From Paraburkholderia caffeinilytica (lineage in GTDB: Bacteria > Pseudomonadota > Gammaproteobacteria > Burkholderiales > Burkholderiaceae): a DNA stretch of 64,000 bases. The notes beneath the pieces are model-generated. The model was not told the origin of the DNA. It searched no databases and saw only the letters and a program-made list of their open reading frames with translations. The translations under genes were made by a program, and so were the position numbers. Location: contig NZ_CP031467.1 in NCBI RefSeq assembly GCF_003368325.1, positions 2,294,001-2,358,000 on the forward strand. Reading direction: 5' to 3'. Positions 19,573 through 29,208 of the stretch are shown piece after piece. Each line of letters opens with the position of its first letter. Within the stretch, counting starts at the first letter, position 1.

Positions 19573-20439
19573 TCAATCGGCCAGTTCGATTTCGCCTTCG
19601 AAGACGGTTGCCGCGGGGCCCGCCAACAACAGCGGCGCGCCGTCTTGCGTGCTATCCCACGTGATGGTCAGCTTGCCGCCGTGCGTGTGCACCAGCACCG
19701 GCGTATCGAGCAGGCCGCGGCGAATGCCGGCGGCGACTGCCGCGCACGCGCCCGTGCCGCACGCCAGCGTTTCGCCGGCGCCGCGTTCATAGACCCGCAG
19801 CTTGATCTCGCTACGGCTAACGATCTGCATGAAACCCGCGTTCACTCGCTGCGGGAAGCGTGCATGCCGTTCGATTACCGGACCTTCGACGAGCACCGGA
19901 AAATCTTCGACGTCGTCGACCACTTGCACCGCATGCGGATTGCCCATCGACACCACTGAAATCCAGCGCGTCACACCGTTCACGTCGAGCGGCCAGAGCG
20001 TGTCCGCGCTCTCGCGGCGGCCTTCGAGCCCTTTGGCGGCGAACGGTACGCGCTCCGGTTCGAACACCGGGGCGCCCATGTCGACCAGCACTTCGCCGTT
20101 TTCCTGCATGGTCAGCACGATAATGCCGTTCTGCACTTGCACGCGCACGCTGCGCTTGTCGGTCAGACCGTTGTCGCGCACGAACTTGACGAAGCAGCGC
20201 GCGCCGTTGCCGCAGTGCTCGACCTCGCCGCCGTCGCAATTGAAGATGCGATATCTGAAATCGACGCCGTCCACAGTGGGCTTTTCGACCAGCAGCAACT
20301 GGTCGGCGCCGACGCCGAAATGCCGGTCCGCGAGTGCGCGCGCCTGCGCCGGCGTCAGGTTGACCGGTTGGGTGTAGCCGTCGAGCACGACGAAGTCGTT
20401 ACCCGCGCCGTGCATTTTGGTGAATTTCAGTTTCATCAC
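19573..20439 (-). CDS. dapF: Diaminopimelate epimerase DapF
   Basis: 288 residues (287 if the second Met is used). It interconverts LL- and meso-diaminopimelate for lysine and peptidoglycan synthesis. Both catalytic cysteines are visible: HCGNGARCF in the first half and ACGTGACA in the second. The start [17 protein letters not shown] is diagnostic. It heads the dapF-DUF484-xerC run and follows lpxL by about 100 bp. Confidence 0.96.
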   Translation of the reverse strand: MMKLKFTKMHGAGNDFVVLDGYTQPVNLTPAQARALADRHFGVGADQLLLVEKPTVDGVDFRYRIFNCDGGEVEHCGNGARCFVKFVRDNGLTDKRSVRVQVQNGIIVLTMQENGEVLVDMGAPVFEPERVPFAAKGLEGRRESADTLWPLDVNGVTRWISVVSMGNPHAVQVVDDVEDFPVLVEGPVIERHARFPQRVNAGFMQIVSRSEIKLRVYERGAGETLACGTGACAAVAAGIRRGLLDTPVLVHTHGGKLTITWDSTQDGAPLLLAGPAATVFEGEIELAD

Positions 20440-20541
20440 GCTATTGTAAGTGACGCGCCCGCGGGTGGGCCGAACGCCGCCTTATTTGCCACTTTATTTG
20501 CTGCCTGATTTCCGCGTTCAGGCGCTTTTTTCAAGGACCGC

Positions 20542-21426
20542 TCAGTAGACGCTCGGCTCGCCCGGCGGCCGGGTCTTGAAGCGCTTGTGCACCCAGTAGT
20601 ATTGCTCGGGGATCAGCGGAATCTGTTCTTCGAGGAACGCGTTCATGCGCCGCGCGTCGGCGTCGTCGTCGCCGGTGGGGTAGTTGTCCCACGGCTTGAA
20701 GACCTTCAGCCGGTAGCCTTTGTAGTTCGGCAGCACCTCGCCGATGAACGGCACCACCTGCGCGTGGCCGACCCCGGCGAGCCGCGCGACGGCCGTCAGC
20801 GTGCACGTCTGTATGCCGAAGAACGGCACGAACGTCGAGTTGCGCATGCCGTAGTCCATGTCGGCGCCGAGCATGACCGGTTTGCGGTCGCGCAACCAGC
20901 GCAGCACGATGCGCGCACTGTCGGCGCGGCTTGCCATGTCCGCGCCGAAGCGGCCGCGCGCGGCTATGGCCACGTCGTCGAGCACCTTGTTGGACATGGG
21001 CTGGTACAGCGCGCCGCACTGCCGGTCCAGCGCGTGATTGATGAACACCGAGCCCGCTTCGATGCCGACGAAGTGCGCGCCGAGCAACAGGGTAGGCGGC
21101 ATGTCCGGGTCGCGCAGGTCGATCTCGCTATCCACCTGCACGATCTTTTCGAGCTTCTTTGCGGACCAGAACCACTGGACGCTGCGCTCGACATAACTGC
21201 GGATCGCGTGGCGGAAGTGTTTCTGTGCGATCTCTTCGCGGTGTTCGGCGCTCCATTCCGGGAAACACAAACCCAGATTGATGTGGACGATGCGCTTACG
21301 GTTGCTGGGGATCTGATAGAGCAGCCAGCCCAGCCCGTCGCCCAATCGCGCAACCAGACCGTACGGCAACAATGCTAAAAATTTCAGCAGTCCAATGGCC
21401 AGATGGGCACCAAGGCGACTCAGCAT
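20542..21426 (-). CDS. lpxL: Lipid A biosynthesis lauroyl/myristoyl acyltransferase (LpxL family)
   Basis: 294 residues from the Met at 21426 (an in-frame GTG at 21507 lies inside the metK promoter region and is unlikely). One N-terminal hydrophobic segment anchors it to the inner membrane. The HX4E catalytic motif is GAHFVGIEAG. Family members add a secondary acyl chain to Kdo-lipid A. Divergent from metK. The acyl chain preferred cannot be told from sequence. Confidence 0.9.
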   Translation of the reverse strand: MLSRLGAHLAIGLLKFLALLPYGLVARLGDGLGWLLYQIPSNRKRIVHINLGLCFPEWSAEHREEIAQKHFRHAIRSYVERSVQWFWSAKKLEKIVQVDSEIDLRDPDMPPTLLLGAHFVGIEAGSVFINHALDRQCGALYQPMSNKVLDDVAIAARGRFGADMASRADSARIVLRWLRDRKPVMLGADMDYGMRNSTFVPFFGIQTCTLTAVARLAGVGHAQVVPFIGEVLPNYKGYRLKVFKPWDNYPTGDDDADARRMNAFLEEQIPLIPEQYYWVHKRFKTRPPGEPSVY

Positions 21427-21509
21427 GCCGCCCCTCCGTTTAGGGCGTCGAGCGACGCTTTGCTCAAGAAACCTGAAGACGGGTCGAAATACAGCACGTG
21501 TGATCACTC

Positions 21510-21537
21510 TGTGACAATCAAAGGAAGTCGCTATAAT
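21510..21537 (+). promoter_or_regulatory. Sigma-70-type promoter of metK
   Basis: A consensus -10 TATAAT (21532-21537) lies 16 bases after TGTGAC (21510-21515). Initiation about 7 bases downstream falls exactly at the first stem of the structured leader. Confidence 0.75.
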
Positions 21538-21541
21538 AAGG

Positions 21542-21628
21542 GCTTCGCCGAGTTAATAGACAACTTGCGGGGCGAAGCTGGCGGGTGCGATCCATGGCCC
21601 TGCCAGTAAGGTAATCCGCTAAAGCGTC
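21542..21628 (+). promoter_or_regulatory. SAM-II-like structured leader of metK
   Basis: An 8-bp P1 (GCTTCGCC 21542-21549 with GGCGAAGC 21571-21578) encloses a loop containing GAGUUAAU, GAC (21559-21561) and CUUGCGG. A second 8-bp hairpin follows at once (CUGGCGGG 21578-21585 with CCUGCCAG 21599-21606). The core AAUCCGCUAAAGCGUC then ends at 21628. GUC (21626-21628) can pair with the loop GAC, and CCG (21616-21618) with CGG, giving an H-type pseudoknot. This is the same plan as the metX leader element, including the inserted hairpin and the GCUAAAG core, with different stem sequences. It ends about 69 nt before the start codon. Confidence 0.6.
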
Positions 21629-21696
21629 GCCGCTTCAAGGCTCCCGAAGCTGGCTACGTGAAACTCAACCGTAACCACAAAACAGGAGTCTGCAAC

Positions 21697-22884
21697 GTGG
21701 CAAACGATTATCTCTTCACTTCCGAATCCGTTTCCGAAGGCCATCCCGACAAAGTCGCGGATCAGATCTCGGACGCGATCCTCGACGCTATCCTGACACA
21801 GGACAAATATTCGCGTGTCGCAGCCGAGACACTGTGCAATACGGGTCTCGTCGTGCTGGCCGGTGAAATCACCACCACCGCGAATGTCGATTACATCCAG
21901 GTCGCGCGCAACACGATCAAGCGCATCGGCTACGACAACACCGATTACGGTATCGACTACCGCGGTTGCGCAGTGCTGGTGGCGTACGACAAGCAATCGC
22001 CGGACATCGCCCAGGGCGTGGACCGTGCGCACGACAACAACCTCGATCAAGGCGCCGGCGACCAGGGCCTGATGTTCGGTTACGCGTGCGAAGAAACGCC
22101 GGAACTGATGCCGCTGCCGATCCACCTGTCGCACCGTCTGGTGGAGCGTCAGGCGAATCTGCGCCGCGACGGCCGCCTGCCCTGGCTGCGTCCGGATGCA
22201 AAATCGCAGGTCACGGTCCGTTATGTCGACGGCAAGCCGCATGCGATCGACACGGTCGTGCTGTCCACGCAACATTCGCCGGACATCGATCTGGCCACGC
22301 TGCGCGAAGCCGTGATCGAAGAAGTCATCAAGCCGACGCTGCCGGCCGACCTGATCAAGGGTGACATCAAGTTCCTGGTGAACCCGACCGGCCGGTTCGT
22401 GATTGGCGGCCCGCAAGGCGATTGCGGTCTGACGGGCCGCAAGATCATCGTCGATACGTACGGCGGCGCAGCGCCCCACGGCGGCGGCGCGTTCTCGGGC
22501 AAGGATCCGTCGAAGGTCGACCGTTCGGCGGCTTACGCCGGCCGTTATGTCGCGAAGAACATCGTGGCGGCTGGTTTGGCGTCGCGCTGCCTGATTCAGG
22601 TGTCGTACGCGATCGGCGTTGCCCAGCCGACTTCGGTGATGGTCAACACGTTCGGCACGGGCCGCGTGTCGGACGCGACGATTACGAAGCTGGTGCAGGA
22701 GCATTTCGACCTGCGTCCGAAGGGCATCATCCAGATGCTCGACCTGCTGCGCCCGATCTACGAGAAGAGCGCGGCCTACGGTCACTTCGGCCGCGAAGAG
22801 CCGGAATTCACCTGGGAAGCCACTGACAAAGCGCTGGCGCTCGCCGAAGCCGCAGGCACCGAACCGGTCGCCGCGCTCGCCTGA
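21697..22884 (+). CDS. metK: S-adenosylmethionine synthetase MetK
   Basis: 395 residues starting at GTG 21697 ([19 protein letters not shown]), with AGGAG 8 bases upstream; another in-frame GTG at 21658 is inside the leader and rejected. Motifs: [13 protein letters not shown] for [15 protein letters not shown] signature 1 and GGGAFSGKD signature 2. It makes SAM from methionine and ATP. The leader carries a SAM-II-like fold and the gene ends in a strong terminator. Confidence 0.97.
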   Translation: MANDYLFTSESVSEGHPDKVADQISDAILDAILTQDKYSRVAAETLCNTGLVVLAGEITTTANVDYIQVARNTIKRIGYDNTDYGIDYRGCAVLVAYDKQSPDIAQGVDRAHDNNLDQGAGDQGLMFGYACEETPELMPLPIHLSHRLVERQANLRRDGRLPWLRPDAKSQVTVRYVDGKPHAIDTVVLSTQHSPDIDLATLREAVIEEVIKPTLPADLIKGDIKFLVNPTGRFVIGGPQGDCGLTGRKIIVDTYGGAAPHGGGAFSGKDPSKVDRSAAYAGRYVAKNIVAAGLASRCLIQVSYAIGVAQPTSVMVNTFGTGRVSDATITKLVQEHFDLRPKGIIQMLDLLRPIYEKSAAYGHFGREEPEFTWEATDKALALAEAAGTEPVAALA

Positions 22885-22909
22885 CAAACAGCGCGTAGCT
22901 CGCTTCAGT

Positions 22910-22947
22910 AAAAAACCCCGCCGGCGCGAGCCGTGCGGGGTTTTTTA
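22910..22947. terminator. Bidirectional terminator after metK
   Basis: 12-bp stem AAAAAACCCCGC/GCGGGGTTTTTT around a 13-nt loop, 26 bases after the metK stop. The A and T runs allow function in both directions. Confidence 0.93.
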
Positions 22948-23114
22948 TTGCTTTCGAAGGCGCCGTGCATTGGAGCGGCGGCGGCGCAAACACGACCGCG
23001 GTCGTACGTACTCGCTGCAGTTCAGCGGAGCGCGAGGCCGTTCGTGGCAGGCCTCATACCGCGCTCAGCGGCTCACTTCACCGCCCATTCGCGGCGGCGC
23101 ATTCAATGACGGAT

Positions 23115-23483
23115 TCAGCGGCTCGCAAACGCGAACGCAAACCAGCCGGTGCTGCCGCTCGTCGACATACGGCGCGGTCGGCGGCTCGTGCTTTGCGGCG
23201 CGGCGACCGGTGCACGGCGCGTCGCGGCGAGGCGCAGAGGCGTCGGTTTGCGCAGCAGCGTGCGCAGCGAAAAACGGCGCGAACTGCCTTGCAGACGCAG
23301 TGCGGAGAAAAAGGTATGGAACCACGTGCGAATGCCGTCCACCGCTTTGGCTTCGCGCCATTGTTCCCCTAATGCACGGGTGCGGGTGGCATGGTGACGC
23401 AGCGCGCGCACGAGATGACGACGCGCGGGACGCGCTGCTTTCAATGCGGCGCGGGTAAGACGGGTGCTCAGAAGAGTATGCAT
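23115..23483 (-). CDS. Possible small basic hypothetical protein
   Basis: 122 residues from the Met at 23483, very rich in Arg/Ala/Ser with no domain I recognise. It is the most plausible frame in a 1.06-kb stretch (22885-23945) that otherwise holds only the metK terminator and the promoter of the next gene. The ribosome-binding site is weak, and other frames on both strands are also open here, as GC-rich DNA often allows. It may be spurious. Confidence 0.25.
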   Translation of the reverse strand: MHTLLSTRLTRAALKAARPARRHLVRALRHHATRTRALGEQWREAKAVDGIRTWFHTFFSALRLQGSSRRFSLRTLLRKPTPLRLAATRRAPVAAPQSTSRRPRRMSTSGSTGWFAFAFASR

Positions 23484-23945
23484 GGCTTCACAAGTAGGCA
23501 GCGTGTCGCGCGACGGAGTGTGCGCCAGAAGGAGCACCAAATGTGCCAACGGCGGTGTCGCGATGGACGGTGCGAAAGCCCGGAATTCGACGGGAAAGAA
23601 CACGGAGGACGGTGGAGACAGCCTTGGCGGCCTGTTCGCGCCGTGAAAGTGCGGGAGGAGCAATCAACATGTGTGCAGGCTACACGCGATTCATGACGTC
23701 AGAAAGTCGGTTTTTACCCTGCGAATACGGGTTTTTACGAGGGAAGCGCGACGTGCATGCGTGCGGGGTCGCGCCCTTTGCGGTCGATTTTCGTGCGTGC
23801 TTGCCCTGACAGCGTGCCGTGCAAAGCGCCATTTCGCGTGAAAGTAGTGCGTAAGGCCTTGATCTCTCGCAAGGTGAAACAGCGCGCAGTCCGATCGCGC
23901 CCGTTTTACAATCGAGCATCGGTCAGTCGAAAGTAACGGAACACC

Positions 23946-24707
23946 ATGTCACTTCACTCGAAGAAAGAACAGATTCAAACGTTGCGGGAGCAGGGATTTG
24001 TCGTTGTGCCGGGACTGGTTTCGCCCGAGCGTTGCGCTGAACTGAAGCAGATTGCCGAGCGCCAGTTGCAGGAAGCGGCCGCGCCGATCGAGTTCGAAGC
24101 GGATCTGCGGTATCCAGGCGCACCGGAATCCAAACATGCGCCGGGCGGCCATACGGTTCGTCGTCTGCTGGATGCGTACGGGCGCCATCCGGATTTTGCG
24201 CAATGGGCGACCGCACCGGAAATTCGTGGCTGGATGGAGTTGTACTTCGGCGAGGAGCCGCGTTTATCGCGGGCGCATCACAATTGCATGATGACCAAGC
24301 ATCCTGCCTATGGCAGCTTGACCGGCTGGCATCGTGACGTGAGGTATTGGTCGTTCGAGCGCGACGACCTGGTGTCCGTGTGGCTTGCTGTCGGGTCTGA
24401 GACGATCGATAACGGTGCGTTGTGGTTGGTCCCGAAGTCGCACAGCGCGGCCTTCACTTCCGACCGCTTCGACGAAGCCAAGTTTTTCCGCTCCGATCTG
24501 GAAGAGAATCAGGCATTGATTCGCACGGCGGTCTCGCCCGAACTCAAGGCCGGAGACGTGGTGTTCTTTCATTGCAACACGCTGCATTCGGCGGGCAAGA
24601 ATCTCAGCGATCAGGTGAAATTTTCTTTGGTGTTCACCTATCACGGGGCAAGCAATGTGCCCCTGCCGGGATCCCGCTCGGCGGCCAAGCCTGAAATTGC
24701 TTTTTAA
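23946..24707 (+). CDS. Phytanoyl-CoA dioxygenase (PhyH) family protein
   Basis: 253-residue Fe(II)/2-oxoglutarate-dependent oxygenase. N-terminal LREQGFVVVPGLVSPE is the usual PhyH opening. The iron ligands appear as His and Asp in GWHRDVRYW and a distal His in FHCNTLHSAG, with a Lys/Ser-rich segment after it in place of the usual Arg for 2-oxoglutarate. The substrate is unknown. A cytosolic hydroxylase is inferred. It stands alone on the plus strand between metK and the convergent DUF3185 gene. Confidence 0.82.
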   Translation: MSLHSKKEQIQTLREQGFVVVPGLVSPERCAELKQIAERQLQEAAAPIEFEADLRYPGAPESKHAPGGHTVRRLLDAYGRHPDFAQWATAPEIRGWMELYFGEEPRLSRAHHNCMMTKHPAYGSLTGWHRDVRYWSFERDDLVSVWLAVGSETIDNGALWLVPKSHSAAFTSDRFDEAKFFRSDLEENQALIRTAVSPELKAGDVVFFHCNTLHSAGKNLSDQVKFSLVFTYHGASNVPLPGSRSAAKPEIAF

Positions 24708-24769
24708 GTCTATTTGCCTTGTGCGGCGCGGATGCCCGTTGGTCCCGCGCCGTGCAGGCAGTCGGCGTT

Positions 24770-24976
24770 CTACCGCTTGCGCCCGGAAATAGCCACTCCG
24801 GTCAGGCCGGCAATCGTGGCGACAACGCCGCCCACAATCAGCATGATCGCCTTATTGGTCGGCGACCCGGTAAACACGCGGGACACCTCGCTGCTGACCG
24901 AGTTGAACGCCTGCCCGCCGAAATACAACAACACGATACCGCCGGCAATCAGCGCGATTGAAATCGCCTTCGTCAT
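24770..24976 (-). CDS. DUF3185 small membrane protein
   Basis: 68 residues with two transmembrane segments (ISIALIAGGIVLLYFGG and AIMLIVGGVVATIAGLTG) joined by a polar loop, and a short basic tail. The layout and sequence match DUF3185. Function is unknown. Confidence 0.8.
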   Translation of the reverse strand: MTKAISIALIAGGIVLLYFGGQAFNSVSSEVSRVFTGSPTNKAIMLIVGGVVATIAGLTGVAISGRKR

Positions 24977-25195
24977 GAATCCGTCCCTCCGCTAAGCTTC
25001 GATCGGCCAAAGTGTAGGGGAGCCGCAAGCGGTCGTCCATCCCGCATACTGGACGTCTGCACGTATCACGCCGATTGGCTACCATAGCGCTCTAGTCTCG
25101 CCGATACCCAAACATAAAACCTGCACGCCTCCCGCAGCATGTGATTTCCTCACGCCCGTGATCGCCGGGCGACTTCAACATCAAGGACACTAGCA

Positions 25196-26239
25196 ATGGC
25201 TTACGAAGCAGCTTCAGAACGCTATTCGGACATGCAATACCGCGTCTGCGGCAAGTCGGGTCTCAAACTGCCGGCGCTGTCGCTGGGCCTGTGGCATAAC
25301 TTCGGCGATACCACGCCGATCTCCACGCAGCGCGACATCCTGCGCACGGCTTTCGATCTGGGCATCACGCACTTCGACCTCGCCAACAACTACGGCCCCC
25401 CGTACGGCAGCGCCGAAACCAATTTCGGCCGGCTCTTCAAAGACGACTTCAAGCCGTATCGCGACGAACTGCTGATTTCGTCGAAGGCAGGTTGGGACAT
25501 GTGGCCGGGTCCGTACGGCCAGGGCGGTGGCTCGCGTAAATACGTCCTTGCGAGTCTTGATCAGAGCTTGCAGCGCATGGGTCTCGACTATGTCGATATC
25601 TTCTATTCGCATCGTTTCGATGCGGATACGCCACTCGAGGAAACCGCCGGTGCATTGGCGAGCGCCGTGCAGCAGGGCAAGGCGCTGTACATCGGAATTT
25701 CGTCATACTCGGCGACCAAGACGCTCGAAATGGCCAAGCTGCTCGCCGAGTACAAGGTGCCGCTGCTGATCCATCAGCCGGCGTACAACATGCTCAACCG
25801 CTGGATCGAACGCGAACTGCTGGACACGCTCGAGCAGGTTGGCGCGGGCGCCATCGCATTCACGCCGCTCGCGCAGGGCTTGCTCACCGGCAAATATCTG
25901 AACGGTGTGCCGGAAGACGCGCGCGTCAACAAGCCGGGCGGCGGTTCGTTGAAGCAGGAGCATCTGAGCCCGCAAAATATCGAACATGTGCGCAAGCTCA
26001 ACGATATTGCGCAGCGTCGCGGACAAAGTCTCGCGCAGATGGCGCTCGCCTGGGCGCTGCGCGATCCGCGCGTCACGTCCGTGCTGATCGGCGCGAGCCG
26101 TGCGGAACAGGTGCGCGAAAACGTCGGCGCGCTGAAGAATCTCGCGTTCTCGAAAGAGGAGCTGACGGAGATCGATCGCTACGCGACCGAAGGCGGTATT
26201 AACCTGTGGGAAAAGCCGTCGACCGATCAGGCGATCTGA
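25196..26239 (+). CDS. Aldo/keto reductase, L-glyceraldehyde-3-phosphate reductase type
   Basis: 347-residue NADPH-dependent AKR of the YghZ/MgrA (AKR14) type. The catalytic tetrad is visible: Asp in HFDLANNYG, Tyr in the same NYG segment, Lys in ISSKAG and His in FYSHRFD. The NADP-binding GASRAEQVRENVGAL is near the C-terminus. YghZ-like enzymes detoxify L-glyceraldehyde 3-phosphate and methylglyoxal. It is monocistronic with a terminator 60 bp after the stop. Confidence 0.88.
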   Translation: MAYEAASERYSDMQYRVCGKSGLKLPALSLGLWHNFGDTTPISTQRDILRTAFDLGITHFDLANNYGPPYGSAETNFGRLFKDDFKPYRDELLISSKAGWDMWPGPYGQGGGSRKYVLASLDQSLQRMGLDYVDIFYSHRFDADTPLEETAGALASAVQQGKALYIGISSYSATKTLEMAKLLAEYKVPLLIHQPAYNMLNRWIERELLDTLEQVGAGAIAFTPLAQGLLTGKYLNGVPEDARVNKPGGGSLKQEHLSPQNIEHVRKLNDIAQRRGQSLAQMALAWALRDPRVTSVLIGASRAEQVRENVGALKNLAFSKEELTEIDRYATEGGINLWEKPSTDQAI

Positions 26240-26299
26240 GTGGGCGGTGCTCGGCGGTTCTTTTAGTGCCTTAGAAGTAGACGCAGAGAAGATATGTAG

Positions 26300-26326
26300 A
26301 AAAGCCGCCGGTGAGGCGGCTTTTTG
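26300..26326 (+). terminator. Rho-independent terminator of the aldo/keto reductase
   Basis: 9-bp stem AAAGCCGCC/GGCGGCTTT, 5-nt loop, then a T run (TTTTTGTTT). Confidence 0.92.
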
Positions 26327-26533
26327 TTTGGTCTGTTCAATCAAGTAGCGCGCGGTTTTCAGCGACCGGTAGCCTGGTCAAGCACCCGCACAGATCAAGT
26401 CCCGAACTGTCGCGGTCCGATCGTAAGCGCTGTTCGGATCAGTGGCGCGCACAAACATCGCAGCAGCCGAAGCTGCTGCGTTCAGTCAAGCGAACTATCG
26501 GCGAAGCGTCCAGGCTGTCTTCGCCGGACCCCG

Positions 26534-26719
26534 CTACACCAGCGCAGGCAAGCCTTCGACCAGCACGACCGCGAACACCACGCCGATCAGCGCGCCAAGC
26601 ACGCGTAACGCGTTGTGCCGAAATTCCGTCTTGCAGGGGAGCGCGCCGACGAACAGGGCGCCGGCCAGCGCCATCGGAATGACCAGGATGAAATCGCCAA
26701 TCGTGAAGTAGGTCGTCAT
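26534..26719 (-). CDS. Small two-segment membrane protein
   Basis: 61 residues with two hydrophobic segments (FILVIPMALAGALFVGAL and VLGALIGVVFAVVLVEGL). AAGGAGA lies just upstream of the Met at 26719, a good ribosome-binding site that supports this start over longer frames. No family recognised. Confidence 0.65.
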   Translation of the reverse strand: MTTYFTIGDFILVIPMALAGALFVGALPCKTEFRHNALRVLGALIGVVFAVVLVEGLPALV

Positions 26720-27069
26720 ACCCGTCTCCTTATGTAGTACCGACGCGGGCAGTGGCTCGATTTCTGGAGTCATGCACTGCCAACGGCCGATTCGAGTATA
26801 GGCGACGGTTAGATCAACATAACAACGTCTTGCGGCGCTGCAGCGTGTCTTCGCAGGCTGCTGAACCCGGTGCCGCAAGGGTCGCCGCGATTGGCGCGCT
26901 GCAGCAAAAACGCCGTAAACAATGAAGTGCTTGTTTACGCGGGCCTTACTTTTTGAGCCCGTTCGATGCACTGAGGAGGGGGCTCTCCGAACTGGAATCC
27001 GCCTCTTGCGGACCCGGTTTCGCGTTGCCGCCAGGCTCGGTTTACCCAAAGCCGATCAGCCGCGTGTCC
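26720..27069. other. Intergenic region upstream of the small membrane gene
   Basis: 350 bp between two minus-strand genes. It should carry the promoter of the small membrane protein. I see no further structure. Confidence 0.5.
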
Positions 27070-28359
27070 TCATGCCGTGATCCGTTCGAGTCGGCGCAAG
27101 CGTATGGCCGCGACGAGGCCGACGACAAGCAGCATGCCCACCAGCCCGGCGACACCGTTCCACCCATCACCTGCCCATACGTGCCCGCCATAAGAACCGA
27201 CCACGCTCGAACCGATGTAATACGCGAGCAGATACAACGCGGCCGCCTGGCCCTTGGCTTCTTTGGCGAGGCGGCCGACCCAGCCGCTCGCCACCGAGTG
27301 TCCGGCGAAAAAACCGAACGTCACGCAAGCGATGCCGGTCGCAATGGCCGCCAGCGGGTGCAGCATCGTGAGGGCGAGTCCGAATGCCATCAGCAGCAAG
27401 CTGCCGGTCAGCACGCGCGCCCGGTCGAAGGTGTCGGCCATGCGGCCCGACCACGGCGAGGCAACCACGCCCGTTAGATAGACGACGAAAATCGCGCCGA
27501 TCTCCGTTTGACTCAACAGGTACGGCGGCGCGAGCAGACGGTAACCGACGTAGTTGTACAGCGTGACGAAGCTGCCCATCAGCACGAAGCCGAGCAGAAA
27601 CAGCAGAGGTAAGCCAGGTCGCGTGAATTGCTTGAGCAAGGCGGTGCGGTGATGGGAAAAGCCGAGCCCGCGGCGCGGTACGAAATGGCGCGACGGCGGC
27701 AGCAAAGCGCGAAACGCGAGCATCGACAGAATGCCCAGCACGCCGATCGTGCCGATTGCCACGCGCCACGAAAACAGATCCGCGACGACGCCGGTGATCA
27801 CGCGCCCAGCCATCCCGCCGATCGCCGTGCCGCCGACATACAGCCCCATCGCCAGACCGAGTCCGTCGGGGTGCACTTCTTCCGCGAGATACGCCATCGC
27901 AACGGCGGGCACGCCACCGAGCGCGAGGCCTTCGAGCGCGCGCAACACGAGCAATTGATGCCAGTGGGGCGCGATCGACACGCCGATCGTCAGCAGCGCC
28001 GACAGCGTAAGCGATGCCGTCATCAGCTTGTGACGGCTCCAGCCTTCCGAGACGAAACCGGCCACGAAGATGGCGAGCGCGAGCGCGGCTGTCGCCAGCG
28101 AGAGCGACAGGCTGCTTTGCGCCGGCGTCACCTCGAACGCCGTTGAGAACGCAGGCAACAATGGCTGTACGCAATACAGCAGCGAGAAGGTCGCGTAACC
28201 CGCGAACAACAGCGCAATACTGGCGCGCCAATAAGCATGCGTGCCGCGTTCGAGATAGGGAATGTCGCGGACGTCAGGCACGGGCGCGGAGGGGAAAGAG
28301 GCGGATGACGCGGGAACAGCCGAAGTAGCAGTCCGGTGAGCGTCCGGCGATGCGGTCAC
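27070..28359 (-). CDS. MFS transporter (YnfM-like)
   Basis: 429 residues. A 35-residue polar N-terminus precedes about 12 transmembrane segments. The A-motif-like loop GFVSEGWSRHKLM between segments 2 and 3 and the repeat-half loop SGRMADTFDRARV are present, typical of drug/solute MFS exporters. Substrate unknown. It is a single gene whose upstream region runs into a non-coding stretch. Confidence 0.85.
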   Translation of the reverse strand: MTASPDAHRTATSAVPASSASFPSAPVPDVRDIPYLERGTHAYWRASIALLFAGYATFSLLYCVQPLLPAFSTAFEVTPAQSSLSLSLATAALALAIFVAGFVSEGWSRHKLMTASLTLSALLTIGVSIAPHWHQLLVLRALEGLALGGVPAVAMAYLAEEVHPDGLGLAMGLYVGGTAIGGMAGRVITGVVADLFSWRVAIGTIGVLGILSMLAFRALLPPSRHFVPRRGLGFSHHRTALLKQFTRPGLPLLFLLGFVLMGSFVTLYNYVGYRLLAPPYLLSQTEIGAIFVVYLTGVVASPWSGRMADTFDRARVLTGSLLLMAFGLALTMLHPLAAIATGIACVTFGFFAGHSVASGWVGRLAKEAKGQAAALYLLAYYIGSSVVGSYGGHVWAGDGWNGVAGLVGMLLVVGLVAAIRLRRLERITA

Positions 28360-28895
28360 GAAAAAATCTCCTTGGGGCGCGCAGCGTACTCAAAGGAGTT
28401 AAGAATAAGCTGAAAAGGTTTAACCGTGCGCCGCAGCCTCGCACTCGGGCGGCGCGGGATGCACGATCTTTTCGTCAGTCGGCAATGCGGACGTGTCCCA
28501 ACCGTCGCCCAATGTCCTGATCGGCGTGACGCTGCCGGCCATGCGGCGATGGCGCCTGGCGGCCGCAACGGGCGGACCAGGCGGATCGTTGTGGCGCAGC
28601 ATGATTTTGATGTATCGCCCCGGCTGGGTTTATGATGGTCTCGTTACGACGCTTCACGCCCGGATCATCGGCCCGGCGCGCTGTAATGGGAACAGGGCGA
28701 AACGACGGGTGAACAGCCTTGAGTTCGCGCTTTCCGTGGCCCCGCAAAACGGGAACAATGACTCGAACCTCTCACGCGTCTTACGCGCAGCAGATTGGGT
28801 GCGTACGCAACGTTATTGGCGAAGCGGCGCTTTTATCATCACCTTGACCGGCGCGGAAACCATAAAGCCGGCTATGGGAGAAACGGGGAAACATC
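28360..28895. other. Intergenic region between the MFS gene and a small plus-strand gene
   Basis: 536 bp of divergent promoter space. No protein-coding frame stands out. Confidence 0.5.
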
Positions 28896-29108
28896 ATGCA
28901 AATCGGTTCCATTGTCCGATCGGTGCATATCGCGGTGCCGCAAGGCGCACGCGGGATTGTCATGCGCATTCTCGGCGACATGGCGATGGTGGCCTGGTAT
29001 GCCGGCGAACCCGGCACATCGGAGCATCTGAATACTGAACCCTTTTTCCTTGAAGATCTGATCGATACAGGCGAGCAGGTGCGCCCGTCGAGCGCACAAG
29101 TGCATTAA
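28896..29108 (+). CDS. Small conserved-looking hypothetical protein
   Basis: 70 residues starting MQIGSIVRSVHIAVPQGARGIV, with GGGGAAA 8 bases upstream as ribosome-binding site. The composition is normal for a soluble beta-rich domain. No family recognised. It precedes srkA on the same strand by 100 bp and may be co-transcribed with it. Confidence 0.6.
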   Translation: MQIGSIVRSVHIAVPQGARGIVMRILGDMAMVAWYAGEPGTSEHLNTEPFFLEDLIDTGEQVRPSSAQVH

Positions 29109-29208
29109 AGCGGGTTTGAGTTCGATTCATGGAGGCTGCAGGTGGCGGTAAGCCGTAAGGTGAGCCGACGCCCTCGTCTTTGACGGCGGCGCGGCGCACA
29201 ATGCGGGC

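Noticed and set aside
21658..21696. Upstream GTG start for metK
   Set aside because: No ribosome-binding site and the added 13 residues ([13 protein letters not shown]) do not look like the family N-terminus; GTG 21697 has AGGAG.
28493..29038. Plus-strand frame of about 180 codons upstream of srkA
   Set aside because: It overlaps the better-supported 70-residue gene in another frame and shows no family features or ribosome-binding site.
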